A stretch of 64,000 bases of DNA, taken from the NCBI RefSeq assembly GCF_003610555.1, contig NZ_RAPQ01000008.1, positions 1,232,490 through 1,296,489 of the forward strand, read 5' to 3'. Positions 37,727 through 48,132 of this stretch are shown in pieces. The notes beneath the pieces were generated by a model that worked only from the letters and a program-made list of their open reading frames with translations, was not told where the DNA came from and made no database searches. The translations under genes were made by a program, and so were the position numbers. This DNA comes from Marinifilum flexuosum. GTDB lineage: Bacteria; Bacteroidota; Bacteroidia; Bacteroidales; Marinifilaceae. The first letter of the stretch is position 1; each line of letters opens with the position of its first letter.

Positions 37727-39262
37727 ATGAATAATGAAGTTTCAAGAAGAGAGTTCATCCGAACAGGATCTGTCTCTCTTGCAGGAATGGCGATTCTTCC
37801 TTCCTTTCTAAGTTTTGGATGCAATCGATTAACAGAACAATCAGGACTAAATGAGTATCTGGAACATTTCGGAGTGAGCAAGGAAATGTTGCAAAAAGTA
37901 ATGGCTGAAGCCTTATCGAGAGGTGGAGATTATTGTGATTTGTATTTTGAACACACCCTTTCGAACAATGTTGGCCTGATGGATAACGAAGTAAATCGTG
38001 CAGGTTCGAATATTGCTTATGGAGTTGGTGTAAGGGTATTAAAAGGTGACCAAACAGGATATGCTTTTTCTGAAGAAGTAAGTTTGGAAGCAATGCTTAA
38101 AGTTGCTAAAACTGCTGCAAGTATAGCAAATGAAAGCAAAGATTTCCCTTCTATCAATTTAAGTGAAAAAGTTAATCCAGATTACTACAAATTTAAAACT
38201 GCTTGGGAAGATGTATCCATCAAACAGAAAATCCCTTATCTACAAAAATTGAACGACAAGATTTTTGCTTTAGATGAAAAGGTGGATAAGGTTCAAGTTT
38301 ACCTGAATGATGAATCTAGCTACGTATTGTTTGCCAACTCAGAAGGTATTATGAGTTGTGATTACAGACCAATGTTTAGTTTGTATGCTAGCGTAGTAAT
38401 GATTGATGGAGACAAGAAAGAAGATTTTGGTTCATCTAGATCAATGAGAGTTGGTTTTGAATATCTAACTGAAAACTTACTGGATGAAGTTGCCAAAGAA
38501 GCTGTAGATGGAGCAAAAAGACAATTCTTGGCAGGAAAGCCTAAAGCTGGTGAAATGCCTGTTGTTTTAGCTGCTGGTAGTTCAGGTATTTTATTACACG
38601 AAGCTATTGGTCATGCATTCGAAGCGGATTTCAATCGCAAGGAAACTTCAATTTTCTCTGATAAAATGGGTAAGAAGATTGGTAAAGATTTCGTTACCAT
38701 CGTTGATGATGGAACCAATCCAAATATTCGTGGTTCGGTGAATATCGATGATGAAGGAATTGATACACAAAAAACCAACTTGGTTACAGATGGAGTATTG
38801 ACAAGTTATATTCATGATAGAATTAGTGCCAAGCATTATGGTGTAGATCCTACTGGAAATGGTAGAAGAGAATCTTTCAGATATGCACCTCTTCCTCGTA
38901 TGAGAAATACTTATATGGAAAATGGTCCTCATACACAAGAGGAAATCATTGCTAGTGTAAAAGAAGGTGTATTTGTTGATTCATTCACCAATGGAGAGGT
39001 AAAAATTGGAGCTGGAGATTTTACATTCTATGTGAAATCAGGCTATTTAATTGAAAATGGAAAACTGACTCAGCCAATTAAGGATATCAACCTGATTGGT
39101 AATGGTCCGGAATCATTGGCTGAAATTGAAATGGTAGCCAACGATTTTAAAATGGACTGCAGTACCTGGACATGTGGTAAAAGCGGACAAGGCGTTCCTG
39201 TATCACTAGGATTACCAACAATAAAAGTATCGAAACTTACTGTTGGAGGAGTGAATGCATAG
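37727..39262 (+). CDS. tldD: TldD-type metalloprotease with Tat signal
   Basis: 511 residues from the ATG at 37727, which puts a Tat-like signal SRREFIRTGSVSLAGMAILPSF at the N-terminus. The zinc motif HEAIGH is at residues 291-296 (HExxxH of the TldD family). Cytoplasmic E. coli TldD works with TldE on microcin and CcdA; here the twin-arginine signal implies export, as in many Bacteroidota homologues. The TldE partner follows after 40 bases. A ProSite-type lipobox is not evident, although FGCN follows the hydrophobic part, so a lipoprotein cannot be excluded. Confidence 0.93.
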   Translation: MNNEVSRREFIRTGSVSLAGMAILPSFLSFGCNRLTEQSGLNEYLEHFGVSKEMLQKVMAEALSRGGDYCDLYFEHTLSNNVGLMDNEVNRAGSNIAYGVGVRVLKGDQTGYAFSEEVSLEAMLKVAKTAASIANESKDFPSINLSEKVNPDYYKFKTAWEDVSIKQKIPYLQKLNDKIFALDEKVDKVQVYLNDESSYVLFANSEGIMSCDYRPMFSLYASVVMIDGDKKEDFGSSRSMRVGFEYLTENLLDEVAKEAVDGAKRQFLAGKPKAGEMPVVLAAGSSGILLHEAIGHAFEADFNRKETSIFSDKMGKKIGKDFVTIVDDGTNPNIRGSVNIDDEGIDTQKTNLVTDGVLTSYIHDRISAKHYGVDPTGNGRRESFRYAPLPRMRNTYMENGPHTQEEIIASVKEGVFVDSFTNGEVKIGAGDFTFYVKSGYLIENGKLTQPIKDINLIGNGPESLAEIEMVANDFKMDCSTWTCGKSGQGVPVSLGLPTIKVSKLTVGGVNA

Positions 39263-39302
39263 TTGTATTCTAGTATCATTTATCAATTAAAAAGAAGAAT
39301 CA

Positions 39303-40619
39303 ATGAAAGACAATAAAAAAATGGAATTGGCCCATTGGGCTTCCAAATATGCAAAGGAAAATGGAGCAAATGAAGTTTCAGTTTCTGTATACGACTCTAA
39401 ACAATCTGATGTTGAGATTAGAGAACAAAAAATCGATAAAATTCAGGAATCAATCGAAAGTGGATTAAGTATTAAACTTTATGTGAATGGCAGATATTCA
39501 ACGCATTCTACTAACCGATTGAACAAGCCTGAATTGGAAAGATTTATTAAAGAAGCTATTTTAGCAACCAATTATCTTGCTGAAGATAAATACAGATCTT
39601 TACCAGATCGTGATCTTTGCTACAATGGTGAAGAGCGTGATTTGAAACTCTCTGACTCAACCTACGATGCAGTTGATCCTCGTGAAAAGATTGAAGCTGC
39701 TATGAAAGTTGAAGCCGAAACCATTGGAATGGATGATAGAATTATTACTGTTTCTGGTTCCTATGGCGATGGATCATCACGAGGCTATATGGTGATGAGC
39801 AATGGAGTTGAGGGATTCAATGAGTCTACTTCTTTCTACGTAAGTGCCAGTGCTTCCATCAATGGAGGCGATAGCAGACCTTCAGCAGGTCATTATATGG
39901 CAACTCGTTTTTGGGATAAATTAAATCCTGAAGGAGTTGGAAAGTATGCTGTTGAGAGAGCTTTGCAGAAAATTGGAGCGAAAAAAATCAAATCAGGTAA
40001 AATGGATATGCTGATTGAAAATCGTTCTGTTGGTAGAGTATTCAGCTCTTTACTTCAACCACTGTATGGTTACAATTTGCAGCAAAAACGTTCCTTTATG
40101 GAAGGTAAAATTGGACAGAAGGTGGCTTCGGACGCCTTAACTATTATTGATAACCCATTTGTTGAATCGGGGCGTAATTCTCGCCTTTTCGACAGAGATG
40201 GATTGGCAGCTAAGGAAATGACTGTGATTGAAAATGGAATTCTCAAGACCTATTATATTGGTAATTATTACGGAAAAAAATTAGAGATGCAACCAACTAG
40301 TGGTTCACCGTCTAATTTAATTTTCGAAAAAGGAAGCAAAGATTTAAATGGCTTAACCAGAGAAATGAAAGAAGGTATTTTGGTTACTGGTTTTAACGGT
40401 GGTAACTCTAATCCTGCTACTGGTGATTTCTCTGTGGGAGTTGAAGGTTTCTATGTGAAAAATGGCGAGGTAATTCATCCAATTGCTGGAATGAACATTA
40501 CAGGTAATCACAAAGAGATTTGGAATCAACTGGCAGCTGTAGGAAATGATCCATTAACCGATCGCTCATGGCAAACACCAAGTATGCTATTTGAAGGAAT
40601 TGATTTTAGTGGATTGTAA
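39303..40619 (+). CDS. pmbA: TldE/PmbA-family protein, partner of TldD
   Basis: 438 residues. Same fold as TldD but without the HExxxH motif, as expected for the non-catalytic subunit. The C-terminal signature (GSPSNLIFEKGSKD; GFNGGNSNPATGDFSVGVEGF) is typical. It has no recognisable signal sequence although its partner has a Tat signal, so it may ride with TldD as a folded complex, something the Tat route allows. Ends in the terminator at 40648-40684. Confidence 0.92.
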   Translation: MKDNKKMELAHWASKYAKENGANEVSVSVYDSKQSDVEIREQKIDKIQESIESGLSIKLYVNGRYSTHSTNRLNKPELERFIKEAILATNYLAEDKYRSLPDRDLCYNGEERDLKLSDSTYDAVDPREKIEAAMKVEAETIGMDDRIITVSGSYGDGSSRGYMVMSNGVEGFNESTSFYVSASASINGGDSRPSAGHYMATRFWDKLNPEGVGKYAVERALQKIGAKKIKSGKMDMLIENRSVGRVFSSLLQPLYGYNLQQKRSFMEGKIGQKVASDALTIIDNPFVESGRNSRLFDRDGLAAKEMTVIENGILKTYYIGNYYGKKLEMQPTSGSPSNLIFEKGSKDLNGLTREMKEGILVTGFNGGNSNPATGDFSVGVEGFYVKNGEVIHPIAGMNITGNHKEIWNQLAAVGNDPLTDRSWQTPSMLFEGIDFSGL

Positions 40620-40647
40620 AATATTGTTCTAAAAATTTAAATAGTAG

Positions 40648-40685
40648 GGTCTGTTGGGATTTTGTTCCGAACAGACCTATTTTTG
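40648..40685 (+). promoter_or_regulatory. Terminator of tldD-pmbA overlapping a promoter for the next gene
   Basis: GGTCTGTT-GGGATTTTGTTCCG-AACAGACC is a stem followed by TATTTTTG. That tail is also a TAnnTTTG -7 box (40678-40685), with TTG at 40654-40656 placed 21 bp upstream. The end of one unit and the start of the next thus appear to share the same DNA. Confidence 0.5.
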
Positions 40686-40722
40686 TAATGCGAAATGATC
40701 AAACTGATTTTAATTTAAAAAT

Positions 40723-42333
40723 ATGTACTCAAAGCAATTCATCTTACTATTTCTGATTCTCTTATCATTTACATCTTATTCAAATTCTATATTTCAAACT
40801 AGTAAAGAAAAGAATGTAAATTATTATCTGAATTTAAAGGATAGTATTGATGATGCAAAATGGAGGAAAATAAACTCAATTACTGCTTCTGTAAATCGAT
40901 TAAACAAGAAAGTAAACTTAGAAGATCAATACCATTTATTTTCAAGTTTAAGCAAAGAGTATGAATATTTCGTTTATGACTCTGCTTTTCATTATGGGAA
41001 TAAGTCTTTACAAATGGCTTATCAGTTAAAAGACGCAGAGAAAATTGCAGAATCTAAATCGAATTTGGCACTGGTTTTACTGTTAAAAGGTTTATACAAA
41101 GAAACCATTGATACCATACAAACCATAAGAGGGCAAGATTTGCCTAATGAAAAAAGAATTGAATTTTATGCCGTAGCATATCGTGCATATTATGATTTGG
41201 CAAATTCTCGGTGGGGATATTATTCACCAAAGTATAGGAAATTAGGAGATCAGTATGTTGACAAAATTGAGAAGGAGGGAAAAAACAACTTTTTTCATTA
41301 TAATTTGGCTCTTGCATTAAAAAATCTAAACAATCAAAAGGATGAGCAGGCAGTAAAATATTACACTAAAGTAATGAAAGGCTTAAAACTCGATCCTCAC
41401 CAAATGGCAATATGTCAGAGTGGTATGGGAGTTGCTTTAGCGAGATTAGGAAAAGCAGATGAGGCAAAAAAAGCCATCGAAAAAGCGGTAATTGGAGATG
41501 TGTTATCGGCTACTAAAGAAACATTAGCTTCCAAAATTTTGGCTGAGATTTTGTTTTACGAAGGAGATCTTGAAAAGGCTAATAAACTAATTGAGCAGGC
41601 AAGAAAAGATGCTGAATTTTATGGTAGTGATGTACGCAGGTTGGAAATATCTTTCATACAACCTGATATTGATGCAGCTGTTGTTGGAGAGTTGGAGAAA
41701 GAAAAAAAGCAGGTTGTAATCATTGGTATTGTTATTTCGGTGCTGCTAATTGTAATTATTATACTGGCAATTGTATTCTTTAAACAGCTACAAGAGTTAA
41801 AAAAGGTTAGAAAGGAAATTGGAGAGCGCAACGAAAACCTTAGAATAGTAAACGAAAGTTTAAGAGAGGTAAGTAGAATTAAAGAGGAGTATGTTGGGTA
41901 TTATTTTAATTTCAGTTCTCAGTTTATTGAGAGAATGGAAGGTATGAAAAAGGCCATATCCCGACAGTTAATGACAAAGCAATACGATGCGATTGAATCG
42001 GAATTAAAAAATTACAATCCCAAAAAAGAACGGCAATTGCTATTCGAAGATTTTGACAGAATTTTCTTAAAACTGTTTCCTGATTTTGTGAAGCGATTCA
42101 ATTTGTTGTTTGAAGAATCCGAAAGGATAATTTTAAAAGATTCTCATTGTCTAAATACAGATTTAAGAATATTCGCTTTAATAAGATTGGGTGTTAACGA
42201 TAATGAAAAAATAGCAAGTATTTTAAACTTCTCCGTAAATACAATTTATACCTACAAAACGAAAATTAAGAACAGATCACTCATTTCAAATGATGAATTC
42301 GAGGCGAAAATCATGGAAATTAAGTCGGTTTAA
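40723..42333 (+). CDS. TPR-containing transmembrane regulator, DUF6377-type
   Basis: 536 residues. Signal sequence 1-22, TPR-like helices (about 60-310), one membrane helix (about 330-352, VVIIGIVISVLLIVIIILAIVFF), a coiled coil (ELKKVRKEIGERNENL) and a C-terminal domain ending in an HTH-like segment (ALIRLGVNDNEKIASILNFSVNTIYTYKTKIKNRS), like LuxR/AraC-type DNA-binding parts. This layout matches the DUF6377 family that controls polysaccharide utilisation genes in Bacteroidota. The periplasmic TPR part would sense a sugar or protein, and the cytoplasmic part would act on DNA. The GH97 gene directly downstream is the likely target. Confidence 0.8.
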   Translation: MYSKQFILLFLILLSFTSYSNSIFQTSKEKNVNYYLNLKDSIDDAKWRKINSITASVNRLNKKVNLEDQYHLFSSLSKEYEYFVYDSAFHYGNKSLQMAYQLKDAEKIAESKSNLALVLLLKGLYKETIDTIQTIRGQDLPNEKRIEFYAVAYRAYYDLANSRWGYYSPKYRKLGDQYVDKIEKEGKNNFFHYNLALALKNLNNQKDEQAVKYYTKVMKGLKLDPHQMAICQSGMGVALARLGKADEAKKAIEKAVIGDVLSATKETLASKILAEILFYEGDLEKANKLIEQARKDAEFYGSDVRRLEISFIQPDIDAAVVGELEKEKKQVVIIGIVISVLLIVIIILAIVFFKQLQELKKVRKEIGERNENLRIVNESLREVSRIKEEYVGYYFNFSSQFIERMEGMKKAISRQLMTKQYDAIESELKNYNPKKERQLLFEDFDRIFLKLFPDFVKRFNLLFEESERIILKDSHCLNTDLRIFALIRLGVNDNEKIASILNFSVNTIYTYKTKIKNRSLISNDEFEAKIMEIKSV

Positions 42334-42410
42334 ACGGATATTTGATCTATATGCCATCTATATTTTGCAGTGTCTTGTTTTGGTGTAAGTGTTATATTAT
42401 CAGGCTTTAG

Positions 42411-42418
42411 TATTTTTG
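42411..42418 (+). promoter_or_regulatory. Probable -7 element of the GH97 gene
   Basis: TATTTTTG matches TAnnTTTG; no good -33 element is at the usual distance, which fits a gene that needs an activator. Confidence 0.4.
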
Positions 42419-42526
42419 TTGCTGTGTTTGGTTTCTATATTTTGGGTTTGTTTTTAGATATTGATTAACTTCTACTGTTATTTTGAAGTCGAAGAAAACA
42501 GATTAACTAAATCAATAAACTCAGCA

Positions 42527-44605
42527 ATGAAAATTAAATCAATTCAAAGTTTGTTAATTGGTTGTTTGATGATTTTTGCATCATGTACCAATGGGAAAAT
42601 GACAACCAAGGTATCATCGCCAGATGGTAAAATTGGTGTTGAAGTGAGTATGGTAGAAGGTCAGGCTACTTACCAGGTTTCGTTTAATGGTAAGCCAGTA
42701 ATTGAGCCTTCATCAATGGGATTTGACTTGAAGAACATGCCAGCCATTGAAAAAGGTTGGAAAATTGTAGATTCTGAAAGTTCATCTAGCGATTCAAGCT
42801 GGGAAATGCAATGGGGAGAGAAACGAGTTGTAATTGATCAGTTTAATCAATTAAAACTGAGTTTGGAGGAACAACAAGCTCCAAACAGAAAAATGAACAT
42901 CGTATTTAAAGTGTATAACGATGGTTTAGGTTTTCGTTATGAATTCCCTGAGCAAGATGCGATGAAGGAAGTATTGATTACTGAGGAAAATACTCAATTT
43001 AATTTGACTGGAGATCATAAAACATGGTGGATTCCTGGTGATTGGGATATTTATGAGCATTTGTACCATACCACAATGTTCTCGGAAATTGATGCTACAA
43101 AATTGAGAAATCATGCAAGTTTAGCGCAAACATCAATTCCTAATAATGCGGTAAATACTCCTGTTTCAATGAAAACAGATGATGGTGTTTACTTAAGTTT
43201 TCACGAAGCAAACTTGACAGATTATTCTGGAATGACCTTGAAAGTGAACAAAGATGAATTGATGTGGGAATCCTGCTTGGTTGGTTCATTAAATAACGAT
43301 TACAAAGTAAAACGTAGCGTTCCGTTTAATACCCCTTGGAGAACCATTCAAATTGCTGATAAAGCAGGGGATTTAATTGAATCAGATCTGATTGTAAATT
43401 TGAACGAACCAAATAAAATTGGTAAGGTAGACTACTTTAAGCCAATGAAGTATGTAGGTATCTGGTGGGACATGCACTTGGGAACCAAAACCTGGGATAA
43501 AGCAAGTGGACGCCATGGTGCTACTACCAAATATGCAAAAGAATTAATTGATTTCGCATCAGAAAATAATCTTGGAGGTATTTTGGTTGAAGGTTGGAAT
43601 ACCGGATGGGAACATTGGATTGGTTTTGAGGATCGTGAAGGTGTTTTTGATTTCGTAACACCTTATCCTGATTACGATTTAGCCGAAGTGGTTCGTTATG
43701 GAAAATCAAAAGGTGTTGAGTTAATTATGCACCACGAAACATCGGCTGCTCCACGTACTTACGACCAGCAAATGGATACAGCATACCATTTAATGAACTC
43801 ACTGGGAATTCATTCAGTGAAAACTGGTTATGTGGGTAAATTAATTCCTAAAGGAGAATTCCATCACGGACAATGGATGGTGAACCACTACAGAAGAGCC
43901 TTGGTTAAAGGAGCAGAGAACAAGATTGCTATTAATGCTCACGAACCAATTAAAGCAACAGGTTTACGTCGTACTTACCCAAATGCGATTGCAAGAGAAG
44001 GTCTTCGCGGACAAGAATTTAATGCTTGGTCTTCTGATGGAGGAAATCCGGCAGAACACTTGCCAATCGTTGCGTTTACACGTATGTTATCAGGACCTAT
44101 TGATTACACACCAGGTATTTTTAATATCAAATTGGAACCATATAAAAAAGAGAATCAGGTAAATACAACTTTGGTTCATCAATTGGCTTTGTATGTTGTA
44201 ATTAACAGTCCAATTCAGATGGTGCCTGACTTGATTGAAAGTTATAAAGGAAACGATGCATTCCAATTTATCCGTGATGTTGCTGTAAACTGGGAACAAA
44301 CAAAAGTATTAAATGGTGAGATTGGTGATTTTGTTACCATCGCACGTCAGGACCGTGAATCGAATAATTGGTTTGTAGGTGCTATTACCGACGAAAATGC
44401 TCGTGATATGAAAGTTGCTCTGGATTTCTTGCCAGCAGGTAAAAAATATATGGCTACTCTATATACGGATGGTGACAATGCACATTGGGATAAAAACCCT
44501 ACTGAATACAAGATTGAAAAGATGGAAGTTGATAACACTTCTGAATTGAACCTAAAATTAGCTGCAGGTGGTGGAGCTGCAATTAGTCTGATTGAAATGA
44601 AGTAG
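42527..44605 (+). CDS. GH97 alpha-glucosidase-type lipoprotein (SusB-like)
   Basis: 692 residues from the ATG at 42527. A lipobox IFASC places the lipidated Cys at 20; the longer frame from 42461 would bury it. It has an N-terminal beta-sandwich, a central TIM barrel and a C-terminal sandwich. Catalytic-region motifs INAHEPIKATGLRRTYPN and EGLRGQEFNAW contain the glutamates that SusB-type inverting GH97 enzymes use (the retaining alpha-galactosidases have Asp instead). It probably removes glucose from alpha-glucans in the periplasm. It sits next to a DUF6377-type regulator, but no SusC/D pair is in the window. Confidence 0.9.
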   Translation: MKIKSIQSLLIGCLMIFASCTNGKMTTKVSSPDGKIGVEVSMVEGQATYQVSFNGKPVIEPSSMGFDLKNMPAIEKGWKIVDSESSSSDSSWEMQWGEKRVVIDQFNQLKLSLEEQQAPNRKMNIVFKVYNDGLGFRYEFPEQDAMKEVLITEENTQFNLTGDHKTWWIPGDWDIYEHLYHTTMFSEIDATKLRNHASLAQTSIPNNAVNTPVSMKTDDGVYLSFHEANLTDYSGMTLKVNKDELMWESCLVGSLNNDYKVKRSVPFNTPWRTIQIADKAGDLIESDLIVNLNEPNKIGKVDYFKPMKYVGIWWDMHLGTKTWDKASGRHGATTKYAKELIDFASENNLGGILVEGWNTGWEHWIGFEDREGVFDFVTPYPDYDLAEVVRYGKSKGVELIMHHETSAAPRTYDQQMDTAYHLMNSLGIHSVKTGYVGKLIPKGEFHHGQWMVNHYRRALVKGAENKIAINAHEPIKATGLRRTYPNAIAREGLRGQEFNAWSSDGGNPAEHLPIVAFTRMLSGPIDYTPGIFNIKLEPYKKENQVNTTLVHQLALYVVINSPIQMVPDLIESYKGNDAFQFIRDVAVNWEQTKVLNGEIGDFVTIARQDRESNNWFVGAITDENARDMKVALDFLPAGKKYMATLYTDGDNAHWDKNPTEYKIEKMEVDNTSELNLKLAAGGGAAISLIEMK

Positions 44606-44707
44606 TTTTTAATACTCTTTTTATTAAAAATATTATTTCGAGTATTATGCCGATAGACATTTGATATTGAGTATAAAGCTTTACGCAAATCGGAAATAAA
44701 TCATTTT

Positions 44708-44742
44708 AAGTGGTATTCTTCTCGGAGGATGCCACTTTTTTT
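44708..44742 (+). terminator. Terminator after the GH97 gene
   Basis: AAGTGGTATTC-TTCTCG-GAGGATGCCACTT followed by TTTTT. About 100 bases after the stop codon. Confidence 0.7.
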
Positions 44743-44799
44743 GTAGCTTCACTACATCAATTTTTTAATTGAGATCCTTAATTCACAAATACTAGTAAC

Positions 44800-47700
44800 A
44801 TGCTAAAAATCAGATTGAGAATTGGTGTATTGTTCATCGTTCTTATGAGCATTATTGGAAGTGCTCATGCAAAAGAGGATGTTCGTTTATTACGATATCC
44901 TGACATTAATAACAATTTAATCGCATTCGTGTATGCTGGCGATATTTGGACTGTAGATTCAAAAGGTGGCGATGCAACACGTTTAACTTCTCATATGGGA
45001 ATGGAATTGTTCCCTAAAATTTCTCCAGATGGAAAATGGATTGCCTTTTCAGGAGAATACTCAGGAAGTCGTCAGGTGTATGTAATGCCTGCAACAGGAG
45101 GTACTCCAAAACAGTTAACTTATTACAATTCGGTGGGTTTAATGCCACCACGTGGAGGTTTTGATAATGTTGTTTTGGACTGGACACCAGATAGTAAATC
45201 TATCCTGGTACGTATGAATCGTACTGCTTTTGGTGAAAGAAATGGTAAATACTTTAAAGTTGGTATTGATGGAGGAATGGAAGAAGAACTTCAAATTCCA
45301 GAAGGTGGATTTGGTGTATTTTCGCCTGATGCCACTAAAATGTGTTTTGCCCCAATTAGCCGTGAATTTCGTACTTGGAAGAGATACAAGGGAGGACGAG
45401 CAGCAGATCTTTGGATTTACGATTTAGAGAAGGATCAATCGGAAAGAATTACGAAGTTTGTTGGTTCCGATCAAATTCCTTCATGGTACAAGAATGCCAT
45501 TTATTTTGCTTCTGATCGTGATTTGAAACTGAATATTTACAAGTATGATGTAAATAGTAAGAATTTGACTCAAATGACACATCACAAGAATTTTGATGTG
45601 ATGTGGCCATCGGGAGAGAATGGACAAATTGCCTATGAAAATGGAGGGCAACTATACAAATTAAATCTTGAAACAGGTAAGGAAGAACGCGTAGTTGTAA
45701 ATATCAATTTTGATAATCCAAACACATTGCCATTCTACAAAAATGTGAAAGGATTCATTGAGAATTGGGCTGTTTCCCCTTCTGGAAAACGTGCTTTATT
45801 CGATGCTCGTGGTGATATTTTCTCTGTTCCGGCTAAAAATGGATCTACAATTAATTTAACGCAAACACAAGGCGTTAGAGAAATGTCGCCAAGCTGGTCA
45901 CCAAATGGGAAATACATTTCATATTACTCTGATGCTACAGGTGAGTATGAAATCTATTTATTGGAAAATAAGAAAGGAGCCAAGGCAAAACAAATTACCA
46001 AAGGATCTTCTTCTTGGATGTATCAACCAAAGTGGACTCCGGATAGCAAGCATATGGTTTTCTTCGATCGCAGTTTAAAATTGAAGTTGGTTAATGTTGA
46101 AACTGGAGAATTAAAAGTAATTGATAAAGCAGAGAGAAATGAAATTAGAGATTTCTCGCTTTCACCAGATTCAGACTGGATTGCCTACGTAAAAGATAGC
46201 TCGAATGGGCAAGGTGCAATTTGGGTTTATCATGTTTCGACAGGGAAGAAACATGCTTTAACCAATGATACCTTTGGCGATTCTTCTCCTGTATTCTCTA
46301 AAGATGGAAACTTTATGTATTTCCTATCGAATAGAGATTTTAACCTTGATTTTTCAAGCTTTGAGTTCAATTACTTGTATAACAATGCAACTCGCATTTA
46401 TGCAATGGCTTTAAAAGCTGATGGACCAAAATTATTCCCTCTAAAAAATGATGTAGAGGAGTACAAGGAGGAGGTGAAAGAAGAATCATCGAAGTCAAGG
46501 AAAAAAGCCAAAGGTGATGCTGCAAAAGAGCAGAAACTGAAGGTGAAAATTGATTTGGATGGCATTAACAATCGCATCGTTGCATTCCCAGTATCATCAG
46601 GAAACTACAGTGGGTTACAGGCTGTGGAAGATGGAATTTTGTACAGAACCAATGGTAGTTTGCACCACTACATGGTAAAGAAAGAAAAAGATGAGGTGAT
46701 TTTGAAGTCTGTTTCTTCTTATGAATTGACAGCAGATGGAAACAAGATCATGTACCGTTCTGGAGCAACTTATGGCATTACAGATTTATCAAAAGCTCAG
46801 GCACCAAAGGCTGGAGCATTGGATCTTGATGATATGGAAATGAAGATTGATCCTGTTAAAGAATGGAATCAGATCTATACTGACGGTTGGAGAATCTTCA
46901 GGGATTATTTCTATGTAGAAAACATTCATGGTGTTGATTGGGCGAAAATTAAGGCTGATTATGAGCCGATGGTGAAAGACCTGGGACACCGTGCGGATTT
47001 GGATTACATTTTAGGTGAGATCATTTCGGAAACGAATACAGGTCATGCCTACGTGAACTATGGAGATTTTGAAAAAGTAAAATCAGTTCAAACTGGCTTA
47101 TTGGGTGCAAAACTAAAAGCTGATTTGAAAAATGGTAGATATATCATTTCAAAAATTTACGATGGTGAAAACTGGAATTCATCTCGTCGTTCCCCTTTAA
47201 CTGAGCAAGGTGTTAATGTGAAAGAAGGTCAGTACTTAATTAGCATTAATGGACATGATGTTACTACCAAGGTAAATCCATACTTGTATCTTGAGAATAT
47301 GGTTGGTAAGAGCGTTGAGATTACTGTTAATTCTACTCCAAGTGCTGCGGGGGCTAAGACTTATACCATTAAACCAATTGCTAGCGAATTGGAGTTAATT
47401 TACCTGGACTGGGTGAATGAACGTCGAGCAATGGTTGAGAAATTATCAGGTGGAAAAATAGGATACATTCATGTTCCAAACACGGCTGTTGAAGGTAACC
47501 GTGAATTGCACAGAGGAATGTATGCATATCACGATAAAGAAGCATTGATTATTGATGACCGTTACAATGGTGGTGGATTTATTCCTGATCATATGGCAGA
47601 TTTATTGGATCGAGATGTACTTTCATACTGGCACTTACGTGGATTGGAACCTTGGAAAACACCTGGTGTAGCTCACGATGGACCTAAAGCGATGTTGATT

Positions 47701-48081
47701 AACCATTACTCTTCATCAGGTGGAGATGCATTCCCATATTTCTTCCGCAAAAAAGGTTTGGGTAAACTAATTGGTACTCGTACCTGGGGAGGATTAGTAG
47801 GTATGTCAGGTAACGCAGGATTGGTTGATGGAGGTTATATTGCCGTTCCTCGTTTCGGTATTTTCGATGAAAACCAAAATTGGATTATCGAAGGAGTGGG
47901 TGTTTATCCTGATTTCGAGGTGTACGATGAACCGCATTTGATTGCGAAAGGAATTGATCCTTGTATTAAAAAAGCTGTAGAAGAGTTGTTAAAAGAACTG
48001 GAAAGTCAGCCAGCTAAGAAAAAAGTTACTCCACCTGCTGATCCTAACCGATCGGAGTGGATTGAAGAAGATATCAAATAG
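44800..48081 (+). CDS. Tricorn-like S41 protease
   Basis: 1093 residues. Signal peptide 1-24 (GSAHA before KED). Beta-propeller (WD40/PD40-like) repeats fill about 30-540 (SPDGKWIAFSGEYSG; SPNGKYISYYSDATGEYEIY). A low-complexity Lys/Glu linker (about 550-585), a C1-like helical domain, a PDZ domain (about 770-860) and the tail-specific protease domain follow, with the catalytic Ser in NHYSSSGGDAFP (about 970) and GTRTWGG. Exported tricorn relatives probably degrade peptides in the periplasm. Monocistronic, with its own terminator. Confidence 0.9.
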   Translation: MLKIRLRIGVLFIVLMSIIGSAHAKEDVRLLRYPDINNNLIAFVYAGDIWTVDSKGGDATRLTSHMGMELFPKISPDGKWIAFSGEYSGSRQVYVMPATGGTPKQLTYYNSVGLMPPRGGFDNVVLDWTPDSKSILVRMNRTAFGERNGKYFKVGIDGGMEEELQIPEGGFGVFSPDATKMCFAPISREFRTWKRYKGGRAADLWIYDLEKDQSERITKFVGSDQIPSWYKNAIYFASDRDLKLNIYKYDVNSKNLTQMTHHKNFDVMWPSGENGQIAYENGGQLYKLNLETGKEERVVVNINFDNPNTLPFYKNVKGFIENWAVSPSGKRALFDARGDIFSVPAKNGSTINLTQTQGVREMSPSWSPNGKYISYYSDATGEYEIYLLENKKGAKAKQITKGSSSWMYQPKWTPDSKHMVFFDRSLKLKLVNVETGELKVIDKAERNEIRDFSLSPDSDWIAYVKDSSNGQGAIWVYHVSTGKKHALTNDTFGDSSPVFSKDGNFMYFLSNRDFNLDFSSFEFNYLYNNATRIYAMALKADGPKLFPLKNDVEEYKEEVKEESSKSRKKAKGDAAKEQKLKVKIDLDGINNRIVAFPVSSGNYSGLQAVEDGILYRTNGSLHHYMVKKEKDEVILKSVSSYELTADGNKIMYRSGATYGITDLSKAQAPKAGALDLDDMEMKIDPVKEWNQIYTDGWRIFRDYFYVENIHGVDWAKIKADYEPMVKDLGHRADLDYILGEIISETNTGHAYVNYGDFEKVKSVQTGLLGAKLKADLKNGRYIISKIYDGENWNSSRRSPLTEQGVNVKEGQYLISINGHDVTTKVNPYLYLENMVGKSVEITVNSTPSAAGAKTYTIKPIASELELIYLDWVNERRAMVEKLSGGKIGYIHVPNTAVEGNRELHRGMYAYHDKEALIIDDRYNGGGFIPDHMADLLDRDVLSYWHLRGLEPWKTPGVAHDGPKAMLINHYSSSGGDAFPYFFRKKGLGKLIGTRTWGGLVGMSGNAGLVDGGYIAVPRFGIFDENQNWIIEGVGVYPDFEVYDEPHLIAKGIDPCIKKAVEELLKELESQPAKKKVTPPADPNRSEWIEEDIK

Positions 48082-48102
48082 TAAGTATATCAATATTAGT
48101 AG

Positions 48103-48132
48103 AAGGAGCATCAAATCTGATGCTCCTTTTTT
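48103..48132 (+). terminator. Terminator with GGAGCATC stem, copy 1
   Basis: AAGGAGCATCA-AATC-TGATGCTCCTT plus Ts. The same stem recurs at 51264 and 53492. Confidence 0.85.
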
